Notes: a model not told the origin generated them from the letters alone. Numbered from the stretch's first letter, positions 44,387-52,900 are shown. The stretch is DNA of 64,000 nt from CAVRGQ01 sp963720785 (GCA_963720785.1 CAVRGQ010000003.1:263506-327505), one strand, 5' to 3'. Made by a program: numbers and translations.

Positions 44387-44854
44387 TCAGCCTTCCGGTG
44401 GGTCGAGATCGTCGTCGGACCGGCTCCGATCGACCCAGTGCCGGGCGTCGAGGCGGTCGAGCCACGGGATGTAGCGGATCTCGAGCACCACCAGGATCAA
44501 CATCGTGATCCCGATGGCGAGCACCATGTAGCCCGCACCTGCGCACACGGCCATCCCGGCCACAGCCCAGATCGCCGTCGACGTCGTGAGTCCCCTGACC
44601 GTTCCGCCTTCGGAGCGCAGGAGGAGCCCGCCCCCGATGAAGCCGATGCCGGTGACGATGCCGGCGATCACCTTCTCCGCAGTGCTGGGAAACGCATCGA
44701 CGCCGAGGGCCGTGAGCGAGGCCGCGCCGGTGGCGACCAGCGCGAAGGTTCGGTCACCGGCCTGTTGGCCGCGTACGTAGCGCTCCCAGCCGACGACTCC
44801 ACCGAGCAGGGCCGCCGCGACGATCCGGCCGAACAGTTCCGCGTCGTGGAGCAC
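44387..44854 (-). CDS. MgtC/SapB family membrane protein
   Basis: 155 residues from GTG 44854. LLGGVVGWERYVRGQQAGDR and FIGGGLLLRSEGGTVRGLTT are the two signature regions of MgtC/SapB proteins, followed by STAIWAVAGMAVCAGAGYMV. About four membrane helices are expected. Family members are linked to magnesium homeostasis, acid stress or ATP-synthase control, and the role here is unknown. The C-terminal tail is short and acidic. Confidence 0.85.
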   Translation of the reverse strand: MLHDAELFGRIVAAALLGGVVGWERYVRGQQAGDRTFALVATGAASLTALGVDAFPSTAEKVIAGIVTGIGFIGGGLLLRSEGGTVRGLTTSTAIWAVAGMAVCAGAGYMVLAIGITMLILVVLEIRYIPWLDRLDARHWVDRSRSDDDLDPPEG

Positions 44855-44911
44855 GCCGTCGACGCTAGATCAGCTGGGACCGTGGGCTGGGCTCATCCGG
44901 GCGTTCGGCCG

Positions 44912-46174
44912 CTAACCGTGCTCCTCGAGTGCGATCCCGTAGTGGTCGGTATAGGGCCGCATGCGTGCGCGCACGGCGGCGACGTCGATGCCGTACTGGT
45001 CGGCGGAGTACGCGTGCTTCCCGAGCGCACCCTTGGGTCGGTTCGCCACGTAGGCGCGGATGGCGTCGGCGTGCTCGCCGGTGAGTTCGCGCCCCATCGT
45101 GGCGTAGGCGCGGGCGACGGTCTCGGCCGGGTCGGCCATCAGATCGGCGAAGTGCACGTCGACGATGCGTTCTGGCAACTCGCCGTTCTTGCGCTGTTCC
45201 ATGAGGTTCAGCAGCAGCGTGCCCATGCCGTCGTCGCCGGCGATGTGCAGCGTGTCCACGTGATCGCTGCGGATCCAGCGCACGTTTGCGAGCGTGCTCG
45301 CGCTCGACGTCGCGGTCTTCACCGGGTCGCGGTGCGTGTGCACCACCCACGCGTCGGGATAGAAGGCGAACACGAGGGCGAGCATCGGGAGGTACACCGG
45401 CGTCTTGAGCACCCACGTCCGGTCGTCGGCGCCGTACTGCAGCGACTGCAGCACCCGCTGGTGGAACTGCTGCGCCGCGACGACGTCGGGCGTCCAGCCG
45501 GGGATCTCGGCGACCATCGGCCAGTAGGCGCCCGAGAACGAGGGCATCTGCAGATGGATGCATTCCTGCGGATAGGCCGCGCGCATGTCGTGCACGGTGG
45601 CGAACTCGGGGTGGAGGTCCACCCACAGCTCGTACTCCGTCTCCGCCAGCCGCAACGCCTCGACCTCGTCGCGCTCGCCGGCCGGTCCGGGGTGGCCGAT
45701 CTCCCACCCGCGCGCGCCCCGCAGCGAGGGGTCGAGGTCGAGCAGTTCGAGCAGCAACGTGGTGCCCGTTCGCGCCGGGCCGGTGACGACCAGCGGTGCG
45801 GAGATCACCTCGTCGACGATGCCGGGGCGCCGACGGGCGTCCTCGGTCAGCCACAACCTCGTACGGAGGCAGCGGAGGAACTCCGTCTTGGTGAGGAAGC
45901 GCCCGGGCGCGTGCATCTGCGCGGTGTCGTCCATCGCGGCGGTGAGGCTGCGCAGCCGCCCGAGCCAGTCGCCGCCCATGCCGCGGTCGAGGTCGTCGCC
46001 GAAGTCGTCGAGGCCGGTCGACGCGATCGCCGACGCACACATCTCGTCGACGTCGAACGGCGCGAGCCGCTCGGGCCCACCCGCGGCGTCACCACAGGCG
46101 ATCAGGCGCGCCACCCATTCCGGCCGGGAGTACAGCGCGCCCGGACCACCGGTCTCGCCGGTCTCGCCGGTCAC
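44912..46174 (-). CDS. PAPS-dependent sulfotransferase family protein (copy B)
   Basis: 420 residues from GTG 46174, overlapping the stop of the DUF1214-like gene as GTGA. The PAPS loop GPARTGTT is at 132-139, with HRDPVKTATSS as the 3'-phosphate motif. The N-terminal TGLDDFGDDLD corresponds to TGLDDFGPGD in copy A. The start lies in a 9-bp tandem (GETGETGG). Partner order is reversed relative to copy A: here the DUF1214-like gene comes first. Acceptor unknown. Confidence 0.88.
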   Translation of the reverse strand: MTGETGETGGPGALYSRPEWVARLIACGDAAGGPERLAPFDVDEMCASAIASTGLDDFGDDLDRGMGGDWLGRLRSLTAAMDDTAQMHAPGRFLTKTEFLRCLRTRLWLTEDARRRPGIVDEVISAPLVVTGPARTGTTLLLELLDLDPSLRGARGWEIGHPGPAGERDEVEALRLAETEYELWVDLHPEFATVHDMRAAYPQECIHLQMPSFSGAYWPMVAEIPGWTPDVVAAQQFHQRVLQSLQYGADDRTWVLKTPVYLPMLALVFAFYPDAWVVHTHRDPVKTATSSASTLANVRWIRSDHVDTLHIAGDDGMGTLLLNLMEQRKNGELPERIVDVHFADLMADPAETVARAYATMGRELTGEHADAIRAYVANRPKGALGKHAYSADQYGIDVAAVRARMRPYTDHYGIALEEHG

Positions 46175-47262
46175 GCCGCGAGCTCCGCGACCTTCACGAC
46201 CCGGGTCGTGGGCATGTCGGTGACCGCGTCACGCGGGCCCACCCACCGGAAGATCAGCACACCGTGCCGGTGGCCGGCGGTGTCGAGCCAGTTGGGGTGC
46301 ACGGCGTGGCCGTGGGTGAGCACGAGGCGAATCGTGCCGTCGGCCTCGGGCACCACGTTCGCCATCGTGCGGCTCATCCGCCGCGTGAGGTAGTCGACCG
46401 TCTCGTGGAAGCGCGTCATCACCGCGATGTTCCAGTAGCTGACCTCGAGCGGTTGCACGTCGATGACCAGGGCCTCGTCGTCGGCGAGGTCGTAGGTCGC
46501 GAACATGTAGAGGTTGTCGGTGCCGCTGATGTCGGCGCCGAATCCGTCAGAGTTGTTCGACACGAACTTGTGGGGGTCGTCGAACAGGTCCGGGTACACC
46601 AGGCGGTGGAGTGCCGTCATGATCTGGAACCCGCTCGTCGCGGCGCGGATGCGCTCGGCGATCTCGTCGTCGGTGTACGGCTGACGCGCCAGTGCCTCGG
46701 CGTCGTCGTCGAGGACCTCGATGCCATAGGTCGCGAGCGTCTCGCGCTCGCGGTCGCCGATGAACTGGCGCACGAGAATCGAGTAGATCCCTTCCGGCGT
46801 CTGGATCCACGTGCCCGCCTCGGTGGGCTCGGTCGCGGAGAGGATCAGCGTGTAGTCACCCTGAGCGTCGAGCCCCATGGTGCTCTCGTTGCGGTAGTCG
46901 AACGTGCTGCGCCGCCCCGAGCCGCCACCGTTGAACGTCATGCTGAAATGGGCGACGCTGCCCGCATTCCCGGCGATGCGGTAACGGTGCTGCCCGTCGA
47001 GGCGAAGCGAGTCGTACTCGGCGTCGGGGTTGTCGCCACCGACGTTGCGCCCCGGAGTGTCCATGCGCGCCCAGTGCGGGGCGCGGGGGTTGCTGTCGGC
47101 GACCACCTCGGTCGACATGGCGAGCACCCGCAGCAGGAACATGGCGCCCTGCGACGCCTCCTCCGGGGTGCGGGCGTCCTCGAGTACCACCTCGAGCTGT
47201 TGGCCGATGGCGGCGTGCAGGTCTTTGAGCGCGGCGACGCTCTCGAGCGATTCGTACCCCAC
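46171..47262 (-). CDS. DUF1214-like protein, sulfotransferase partner (copy B)
   Basis: 363 residues from GTG 47262 (VGYESLESVAALKDLHAAIG). Features shared with the gene at 29261: GGDNPDAEYDSLRLDG, HRYRIAGNAGSVAHFSMTF, and C-terminal HPNWLDTAGHRHGVLIFRW. The protein has no signal peptide. Most DUF1214/1254 proteins are of unknown function; a beta-rich fold is likely. The four-base overlap with the sulfotransferase start implies coupled production. Confidence 0.78.
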   Translation of the reverse strand: MGYESLESVAALKDLHAAIGQQLEVVLEDARTPEEASQGAMFLLRVLAMSTEVVADSNPRAPHWARMDTPGRNVGGDNPDAEYDSLRLDGQHRYRIAGNAGSVAHFSMTFNGGGSGRRSTFDYRNESTMGLDAQGDYTLILSATEPTEAGTWIQTPEGIYSILVRQFIGDRERETLATYGIEVLDDDAEALARQPYTDDEIAERIRAATSGFQIMTALHRLVYPDLFDDPHKFVSNNSDGFGADISGTDNLYMFATYDLADDEALVIDVQPLEVSYWNIAVMTRFHETVDYLTRRMSRTMANVVPEADGTIRLVLTHGHAVHPNWLDTAGHRHGVLIFRWVGPRDAVTDMPTTRVVKVAELAA

Positions 47263-47337
47263 CGATTCCCCCCTGGATGTCGATCGTCGGCGTCACCCTA
47301 GATGACCTCGTCGAGGGTTCGTCGTAGGCTTGCCGGC

Positions 47338-48432
47338 GTGCCGAAGAATCGCGTCGACGCCGTCGATGTGACGCAGATCGCACGCGGCGTCGTCGCCGCG
47401 GTCGCACCCGACGACGGACTCGATCCCGCCCAGGCGAGCCTGTTGCGTGCCGTCTTCTCCGCGCTCATGGACAGCGATCTCGACTTCGCGGCACTCGAAC
47501 CGAGCTCGCCGGGCGAGCTGGCTACGGCACTCGACGGCTCCGACGCGATCTTCCGCCGACGCGTCGTGCACCACATGGTGCTTGCCGAGCTGATCCTGCG
47601 GCCGATCCCGCCCGAGGTCGCGCGCCGGGTGGCGGTCTTCGCCGCAGCCCTCGAGATCGACGACCAGTTCGTACGCGTCGCCCGGCGCTACGCGGAGGGG
47701 GCCTTCGGGCTCGCGTGGGTCGACTTGCACCGCAGCGGTTTCGCGGAGCACTGGGAAGCTGCACGCATGGATCAGCTGAAGTCGACCACGCGGTTGCCGG
47801 ACCAGCTCTCTGCCGGCGCCGAGGACCCGGTGCTCGCCGCACGATGGGAGGCCTTCGCGCGACTCGAACCCGGCACGCTCGGTCGGTCGATCTGGGAGAT
47901 GTACACAGGCCGGGGTTTCGCGCTCCCCGGTTCTCCTGGCGGGGCGTCCGCGTACCTGGCCCAGCACGACTTCGTGCACGTCATCGCCGACTTCGGCACG
48001 AACCTGTTCGGTGAGTTCGAGGTGTTCTCGCTCATCGGTCGCGCGGATCCCGACCCCAAAGGGTTCGCCTGGATCGCGACCCTCGTCGGGCTGTTCGAGA
48101 CCGGCTACGTCGCGGACGCGGGTTTCTTCTCCGGCGACCTCGAGCAGCGTCACCTGAACAGCCCCGGCATGCACGTCCGCATCGCCGACGCGATGCGGCG
48201 CGGCCGCGATCTCTGCGATCACATCGGCACCGATCTCCTCGAGCTCGATTACCACGAGTGGGTCGACCAGCCGGTCGACGCAGTGCGACGCGAGCTCGGG
48301 GTGCCGGCCAAGTCAGCCGCTGCACGCGATGCCGGCTCGCCGGGATGCTTCGACCTCGAGGGGATGTCGCGACGACAGCAGCAACACCTCACTGCAAGAT
48401 TCGCAACGAGCGAACGAGGAGATGCCCCGTGA
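47338..48432 (+). CDS. COQ4-like protein with TerB-like N-terminus
   Basis: 364 residues from GTG 47338. The C-terminal half has H210-D-F-V-H214 and, eleven residues later, E226: HDxxHx11E, the zinc/metal motif of COQ4. It lies in a helical context (AYLAQHDFVHVIADFGT, EFEVFSLIGRAD) like COQ4. Residues about 8-140 resemble a TerB-type helical domain (RAVFSALMDSDLDFAAL). COQ4 acts in ubiquinone synthesis in Proteobacteria and eukaryotes, so its presence in a presumably menaquinone-using lineage suggests another substrate. It is followed by two closely spaced genes. Confidence 0.6.
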   Translation: MPKNRVDAVDVTQIARGVVAAVAPDDGLDPAQASLLRAVFSALMDSDLDFAALEPSSPGELATALDGSDAIFRRRVVHHMVLAELILRPIPPEVARRVAVFAAALEIDDQFVRVARRYAEGAFGLAWVDLHRSGFAEHWEAARMDQLKSTTRLPDQLSAGAEDPVLAARWEAFARLEPGTLGRSIWEMYTGRGFALPGSPGGASAYLAQHDFVHVIADFGTNLFGEFEVFSLIGRADPDPKGFAWIATLVGLFETGYVADAGFFSGDLEQRHLNSPGMHVRIADAMRRGRDLCDHIGTDLLELDYHEWVDQPVDAVRRELGVPAKSAAARDAGSPGCFDLEGMSRRQQQHLTARFATSERGDAP

Positions 48433-48773
48433 AGTTCGAACAGGCCATGACCTTCCGCTGCACCGATCCCGACGGCCTGGTGCAACTCGTCCACGAGTGG
48501 GATCAAGGGCAGGCGACCACCGACGTCATGGGCTACATCGGTACCCGTCTCCTGGCGAACCGTGACGACCCCGGCAGCTACATGATCCTTGCGGAGTTCG
48601 CCGAGGTCGACGGCGACCTGACGCCGGCGCAGGAGGCGGAGCGCAACAACCAGCGGGTGGAGACGCAGCGTTGGGCCGACCAGCTCCGCTCGTTGATCGG
48701 TGGCGAGCCGGAGTGGATCCACTTCGACGAGTTGTACCGCACCGGCATCACCGGGAACCTCCGGACCGGATGA
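48429..48773 (+). CDS. Small hypothetical protein, possible dimeric alpha/beta barrel
   Basis: 114 residues from GTG 48429, overlapping the previous stop as GTGA. The pattern of short strands and helices (MKFEQAMTFRCTDPDGLVQL, then SYMILAEFAEVDG) resembles ABM or stress-responsive A/B barrel domains, but I see no diagnostic motif. The coupling makes it a likely partner of the COQ4-like protein. Confidence 0.6.
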   Translation: MKFEQAMTFRCTDPDGLVQLVHEWDQGQATTDVMGYIGTRLLANRDDPGSYMILAEFAEVDGDLTPAQEAERNNQRVETQRWADQLRSLIGGEPEWIHFDELYRTGITGNLRTG

Positions 48774-48777
48774 CCCC

Positions 48778-49404
48778 GTGAGCCGCGAGTACCACCAGGG
48801 GCAACGCGAACTCCAGGACCGCTTCGACACGCGTCGGCTCGCCGACCGCCTGGCCGAGGCGACCTCGACGCAGATCACCGACAAGCATCGCGCGTTCATC
48901 GAGGCCCGCGACATGTTCTTCCTCGCGACCGCCGATGCGGAGGGCGCCCCGGAGTGCTCGTACAAGGGCGGCGACCCCGGTTTCGTGCGCGTTGTCGACG
49001 CCACCACAGTCGTGTTCCCCGTCTACGACGGAAACGGAATGTTCCTCAGCACCGGGAATCTGACCGTCAACCCTCAGGTCGGCATGCTCTTCGTGGACTT
49101 CACCACGGGTACCCGTCTGCGGCTCGACGGGACGGCGAGCGTCGACTTCGACGATCCTCTGACCGAGACGTACCCGGGTGCGAAGTTCGTGGTGCGGGTC
49201 ACGCCGACCGCCGTGTTCGCGAACTGCCGCCGGTACGTCCACCAGTACGAACGGGTTCACCGGTCGCCATTCGTGCCCACCGCTGCCGTCACGCCCCCGG
49301 TGCCCGACTGGAAGCTGGATCCGTGGTTCGAGGGGACGCTTCCGATTGACGATCCCGCGCGTGATCCCGACAGTACGGTCGGGCCTTCGATCCCGAAGTT
49401 CTGA
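48778..49404 (+). CDS. Pyridoxamine 5'-phosphate oxidase-related (FMN/F420-binding split-barrel) protein
   Basis: 208 residues from GTG 48778, five bases after the preceding stop. KHRAFIEARDMFFLATADAE and GAPECSYKGGDPGFVRVVD are the opening of a split-barrel flavin-binding domain, and GNLTVNPQVGMLFVDFTTG is the core strand. It binds FMN or F420 and reduces or oxidises a small substrate. It closes the apparent three-gene operon with the COQ4-like gene. Confidence 0.8.
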   Translation: MSREYHQGQRELQDRFDTRRLADRLAEATSTQITDKHRAFIEARDMFFLATADAEGAPECSYKGGDPGFVRVVDATTVVFPVYDGNGMFLSTGNLTVNPQVGMLFVDFTTGTRLRLDGTASVDFDDPLTETYPGAKFVVRVTPTAVFANCRRYVHQYERVHRSPFVPTAAVTPPVPDWKLDPWFEGTLPIDDPARDPDSTVGPSIPKF

Positions 49405-49524
49405 CGCAGCGGATCGAACGCAGCACGAGAACCGCGGCCGTGACGGGGACGAGGCGGGCGCGCCCGCCGCGCCGACACTTCCATGCGGCCCCGAGGACCA
49501 GTTCCGAATCGAGGAGGAGCTCGC

Positions 49525-50211
49525 ATGCCCGAGGGTGCCAACGTCGAGATCGCGCACTCGCTCACCGAGGAGGCCGAGCATGGTCGCGACCGCCGGGACC
49601 GGTGGCACCTCGTACTCGAGATCCTGGAGGTGGGCCTGCTCGCCATCGTGGCGATCGTCACCGCGTGGAGCGGCTTCCAGGCTGCGAAATGGGACGGACG
49701 ACAGTCGGTGCTCTACGGCCACTCCAGTCGCGATCGCTTCGAGGCCGAGGCGGCGACCACCACCGGCGACCAGAAGCTTGCCTTCGACGCCGGCATCTTC
49801 ACCGCGTGGTTGCAGGCGCGCTCGACTGGCAACACCGACCTGGAGACCACCCTCACCAAGCGGATGACGCCCGAGTACAAGGTCGCCTTCGACGCGTGGC
49901 TCGAGACCGACCCGTTCGTCGATCCGGCGGCGCCGGTCGGGCCCGGCGTCATGCCCCAGTACCGGAACCCGGACCTCCAACAGGCCGCGAAGCTCAACGC
50001 CCGAGCGTCGGCGACGTTCGACACCGGCACCGCGGCACGCGAGACCGGCGAGAAGTACGTGCGTGACACGGTCTTGTTCGCAATGGTGCTGTTCCTCGTG
50101 GCCATCGCCCAGCGGATGAAGGACAAGGCGTTGCGCACCGGAGTGAACGTCATCGCCGTCGTGCTCGCCGGCTATGCGATCGTCTCCGTCGTACGCCTTC
50201 CCCGGCTGTGA
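49525..50211 (+). CDS. Predicted membrane protein of unknown function
   Basis: 228 residues from ATG 49525, with GAGGAGG upstream. A hydrophobic helix lies near residues 29-48 (LVLEILEVGLLAIVAIVTAW), then about 135 extramembrane residues, then two C-terminal helices (DTVLFAMVLFLVAIAQ and TGVNVIAVVLAGYAIVSVV). I do not recognise a family. The arrangement of one helix, a large soluble part and two helices resembles a DUF-type actinobacterial protein. The 120 bases before it hold no gene. Confidence 0.65.
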   Translation: MPEGANVEIAHSLTEEAEHGRDRRDRWHLVLEILEVGLLAIVAIVTAWSGFQAAKWDGRQSVLYGHSSRDRFEAEAATTTGDQKLAFDAGIFTAWLQARSTGNTDLETTLTKRMTPEYKVAFDAWLETDPFVDPAAPVGPGVMPQYRNPDLQQAAKLNARASATFDTGTAARETGEKYVRDTVLFAMVLFLVAIAQRMKDKALRTGVNVIAVVLAGYAIVSVVRLPRL

Positions 50212-50264
50212 ACCCCAGGTTCCACCATCGCCGAGGTGACCTGGCCGCGGTGTAGGCGCTGCGG

Positions 50265-51188
50265 TCAGCGCGTCGTTGTGTCGAGCGCGGCCCACTCGTC
50301 GGCCACCAACCGGTTGATCGGCAACTGAGGGCCAGCTCGCCACTCACGCCAGGGCAGCAGGTCGTACCACTGCCCGATCGTCGCGAAGTCGACGGCCGCG
50401 GTGATCAACTCCTCGTCGGTGCCCGCGCGCGCCAACGTGACCGGGAAGCCCGGGAACTGCGGCGCGGCGATCACGCTGCCGCCCGCCCAGATGGGCGGAC
50501 CGTGCGACGAACCCACGCGGTTCGCCGACGCCGCAGCCACCAGGTTCTCGTGGGCGCGCACCAGCGTGACCTGTTCGAGGTGCTCGCGGGCACGGGGCAG
50601 GTCGGACCGCCCGGTCGGGTTCACGAGCAGTCGCGCGCCCTTGCACGCGAGGATCCGGCTCAGTTCGGGCCCGTGGTAGAAGTCGTAACAGATCGAGATG
50701 CCGATCGGCCCGAGGTCGGTCGCGAAGACCGGCAACGAGTCGCCCGGGGTGAAGCGGTCGGTTTCCAGCGGGATGCCCAGGTGCAACTTCCGGTACGTCC
50801 CCACCAGCCGGTCGGGCGCCACCACATTGGCCGAGTTGTGGATCACGTCGGAGCCGCGGTCCCCCAGCTCCTCGAAGCCGTAGATCACGTGCACGTCGTG
50901 CGCCGCAGCCATGGCGAGCACGTCCTGACCCGCAGGTCCGTCGGCACGCTCGGCCTGGCCCCGGTGCCACGCGCAAGGCTCGTGTGCCGCCGCGCAGTCG
51001 GGGCACTCGCCCCATGAGTTGAGCGCGAGCTCGGGGAAGATCACGAGGTCGCAGTCGCGGTCGGCCGCCTCGGCGATGACTGCGTCCATCTTCTGGAGGG
51101 TCGCCGCCTTGTCGCGCGGCACGGCTGCGAAGTTGGCGCAACCGACCGTGATGCTCAGGGGCCCGAGGGCAGGATCGTCAGGACGCAT
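50265..51188 (-). CDS. Nitrilase-superfamily carbon-nitrogen hydrolase
   Basis: 307 residues. The catalytic triad is visible as Glu53 (FPELAL), Lys134 (YRKLHLG) and Cys167 (ISICYDFYH). It cleaves a non-peptide C-N bond (amide or nitrile). The catalytic Cys context ICYD is like the ureidopropionase/aliphatic-amidase branches, but the class cannot be fixed. CPDCAAAHEPC in the N-terminal loop (residues 62-72) is an unusual Cys cluster that could bind zinc. It precedes no obvious partner. Confidence 0.85.
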   Translation of the reverse strand: MRPDDPALGPLSITVGCANFAAVPRDKAATLQKMDAVIAEAADRDCDLVIFPELALNSWGECPDCAAAHEPCAWHRGQAERADGPAGQDVLAMAAAHDVHVIYGFEELGDRGSDVIHNSANVVAPDRLVGTYRKLHLGIPLETDRFTPGDSLPVFATDLGPIGISICYDFYHGPELSRILACKGARLLVNPTGRSDLPRAREHLEQVTLVRAHENLVAAASANRVGSSHGPPIWAGGSVIAAPQFPGFPVTLARAGTDEELITAAVDFATIGQWYDLLPWREWRAGPQLPINRLVADEWAALDTTTR

Positions 51189-51270
51189 GCCGAGGATCCT
51201 GGCAGAGTCGGGGACGTTCAGGCCGCGATCTCGGCTTCCACGGTGCCCTTCATGACCAGCAGGGAGCGCG

Positions 51271-51768
51271 TCAGCCGGCCTGTGTCACCGGCGGCTTCTT
51301 GACCGGCGGCTTCTTGACCGGCGCCTTCTTCACGGTCGCCCTCTTCACGGTCGCCTTCTTCGCCGGTGTCTTCTTCGCGGTCGCCTTCTTGGCCGGAGCC
51401 TTCTTCGCAGGCGTCTTCTTCGCAGGCCCCAGCTTTACCGGTGTCTGCTTCGCGGCCGGTGGCTTCGGCATCGACTTCTTCGCCGGCGCCTTCTTGACCG
51501 GCGGCTTCTTCACGTTCGCCTTCTCGCCGACCCGAGCCATGAGCTGCTCGATGTCCCTTCGCAATTCGGCGATCTGGTGCCGCAGCTCGCGGTCCAAGGT
51601 CTCGATCAGGCGCTCGGTCGCGGCCTCCGCCCGATCCGCCATCGCCTTGGTGCGCTCCTCGACGACACGAACCTGGTCCTCCGTGACCCGGGCGAGTCGT
51701 TCTGACGCGTCGCTCAGACGATTGAAGATCTCCTCGACCGCTGCCGGTGTCGACTTCCGAACATCCAT
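51271..51768 (-). CDS. Phasin/histone-like protein with Lys-Pro-Ala tail
   Basis: 165 residues from ATG 51768, with GGAGGAAGTC upstream. Residues 8-85 form an amphipathic helix or coiled coil (AAVEEIFNRLSDASERLARV, then RELRHQIAELRRDIEQL). From about 86 to the end the sequence is built from KK-x-P-A-K/KKAP/KKTPAKK repeats, like eukaryote H1-type and PhaF/AlgP tails. This is the PhaF layout, a phasin-like helix plus a DNA-binding basic tail linking polymer granules to the nucleoid. An alternative is a nucleoid-associated histone-like protein. A hairpin lies upstream of its ribosome binding site. Confidence 0.65.
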   Translation of the reverse strand: MDVRKSTPAAVEEIFNRLSDASERLARVTEDQVRVVEERTKAMADRAEAATERLIETLDRELRHQIAELRRDIEQLMARVGEKANVKKPPVKKAPAKKSMPKPPAAKQTPVKLGPAKKTPAKKAPAKKATAKKTPAKKATVKRATVKKAPVKKPPVKKPPVTQAG

Positions 51769-51783
51769 GACTTCCTCCACGCG

Positions 51784-51800
51784 AAGAGGGTCTCCCTCTT
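51784..51800 (-). promoter_or_regulatory. 5'-UTR hairpin before the phasin/histone-like gene
   Basis: AAGAGGG and CCCTCTT form a perfect 7-bp stem with a three-base loop, ending a few bases upstream of the GGAGG ribosome binding site of the gene that starts at 51768. It could tune translation or mRNA stability. Only symmetry and position support it. Confidence 0.35.
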
Positions 51801-51907
51801 GGCACCGTACGAGGACGCAGGCCGCCTGCCTAGATGCCAAGGTCCCATCGGCCGGCTGCGCGCCCTGAATTGGATGAGCCCGGCGCTGCGCTGCAGGCCG
51901 GGCTCTG

Positions 51908-51950
51908 GTGTCGGAGGGGGGGACTCGTACCCTCACCCCACGCGCCTCGG
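51908..51950 (-). other. tRNA 3'-end fragment with CCA, candidate attachment site
   Basis: On the minus strand the sequence ends GAGTCCCCCCC then TCCGACACCA, a T-arm half and 3' acceptor strand followed by CCA. The matching 5' acceptor and anticodon arm are absent. The last 17-18 bases equal the 3' end of the tRNA-Leu at 59561 apart from one G. The T-loop (TACGAGT) is degenerate. It fits a displaced tRNA 3' end left by integration at the tRNA-Leu. Confidence 0.55.
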
Positions 51951-52154
51951 CTGACGGCGAGTTCGTCATTGCTGCCTCACGGACATGGTGCGCCGAACTA
52001 CTCCCGGAACTTGCTCCCGCCACTGGTCTTGTTCGCGCATCAGCCCGGAGATGCGGAGAGGGGCGGTGCTCGGTCACGTGATGATCGCGCTGCCAGTGCT
52101 GCCGGTTCGGGTCGGATCAACCACGACCGGGCCTCTGGCTTCTGGGGCGACGCG

Positions 52155-52874
52155 TCAGTGCCCAGCGGCCTGACCGCCGTCGATGTGCAGGATCTCGCCC
52201 GTGACGAACGTCGCCCGTTCGAGATAGAGGATCCCGTCGATGACGTCGCTGACCTCGCCCACCCGGCCAAGAGGGTGAAGAGCGGCCAGGCCCTCGTAGG
52301 AAACCGGGTCTTGCGTGGGGGTCTTGATGATTCCGAGGGAGACCGCGTTGACCCGCACACCCTGCGATGCGTATTCGATCGCCAGCGAGCGGGTCACGGC
52401 CGCTAGTCCGCCCTTGGTGAGGGCCGTCAGCGCGGCGGGTCTCATGCTGTGGGCGTGGTCGACCAAGCTCGTGGTGACGTTGACGACGTGCCCGACGCCT
52501 CGGGCGACCATCTGCTCGATCACGCGCTGCGTGATGTGGAAGAACCCGGCCAGGTTCACGGCGGTGATCGCAGAATAGTCGTCAACTGTGTATTCCGTGA
52601 AGAGCTTGCCGATGAAGATCCCCGCCATGTTGATCAGGCTGTCGATCCGCCCGAACCGATCGAGCGCCTGCTCCACCACGCGCTGAGCTGTCTCGGCTTG
52701 CGTGATGTCACCCTGCACGCTGAGAAGGTCGGGGGCGTCGGAGGTGGGCATCGAAAGCGACGTGCCCACGACTGCGTAGCCGGCGTCACGGAACGCGGCG
52801 ACCAACCCGGCGCCGATGCCACCCGAGGCACCGGTAATGATCGTGACCTTCTGAGGCTCGAGTTCCCGGCTCAT
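52155..52874 (-). CDS. SDR-family protein without the catalytic tyrosine
   Basis: 239 residues from ATG 52874. TIITGASGGIGAG is the cofactor motif, NMAGIF stands for NNAG, and NVTTSLVDHAHSMRPAALTA then LTKGGLAAV covers the active-site helix: Lys is present but the Tyr four residues before it is replaced. SLGIIKTPTQDP closes the substrate loop. This sub-family therefore may act without the usual acid/base Tyr, or bind NAD(P) only. Its ATG overlaps a 9-codon ORF (ATGA) that overlaps a 22-codon ORF. Confidence 0.78.
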   Translation of the reverse strand: MSRELEPQKVTIITGASGGIGAGLVAAFRDAGYAVVGTSLSMPTSDAPDLLSVQGDITQAETAQRVVEQALDRFGRIDSLINMAGIFIGKLFTEYTVDDYSAITAVNLAGFFHITQRVIEQMVARGVGHVVNVTTSLVDHAHSMRPAALTALTKGGLAAVTRSLAIEYASQGVRVNAVSLGIIKTPTQDPVSYEGLAALHPLGRVGEVSDVIDGILYLERATFVTGEILHIDGGQAAGH

Positions 52875-52900
52875 ACGACGAGGTAGGTCTCGTAGATCAT
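52871..52900 (-). CDS. Nine-codon ORF coupled to the SDR gene
   Basis: MIYETYLVV, from ATG 52900 to TGA 52871. It overlaps the stop of the preceding 22-codon ORF (ATGA) and the start of the SDR gene (ATGA). It is probably the remnant of a decayed gene or a coupling device, and whether it makes a product is unknown. Confidence 0.3.
   Translation of the reverse strand: MIYETYLVV

Noticed and set aside
51271..51530. Tandem DNA repeat as a separate element in the phasin-like gene
   Set aside because: The repeat is the coding form of the Lys-Pro-Ala tail and needs no other explanation.
51908..51990. Complete second tRNA gene
   Set aside because: Only the T-arm and 3' acceptor strand fit. No 5' acceptor or anticodon arm can be folded.
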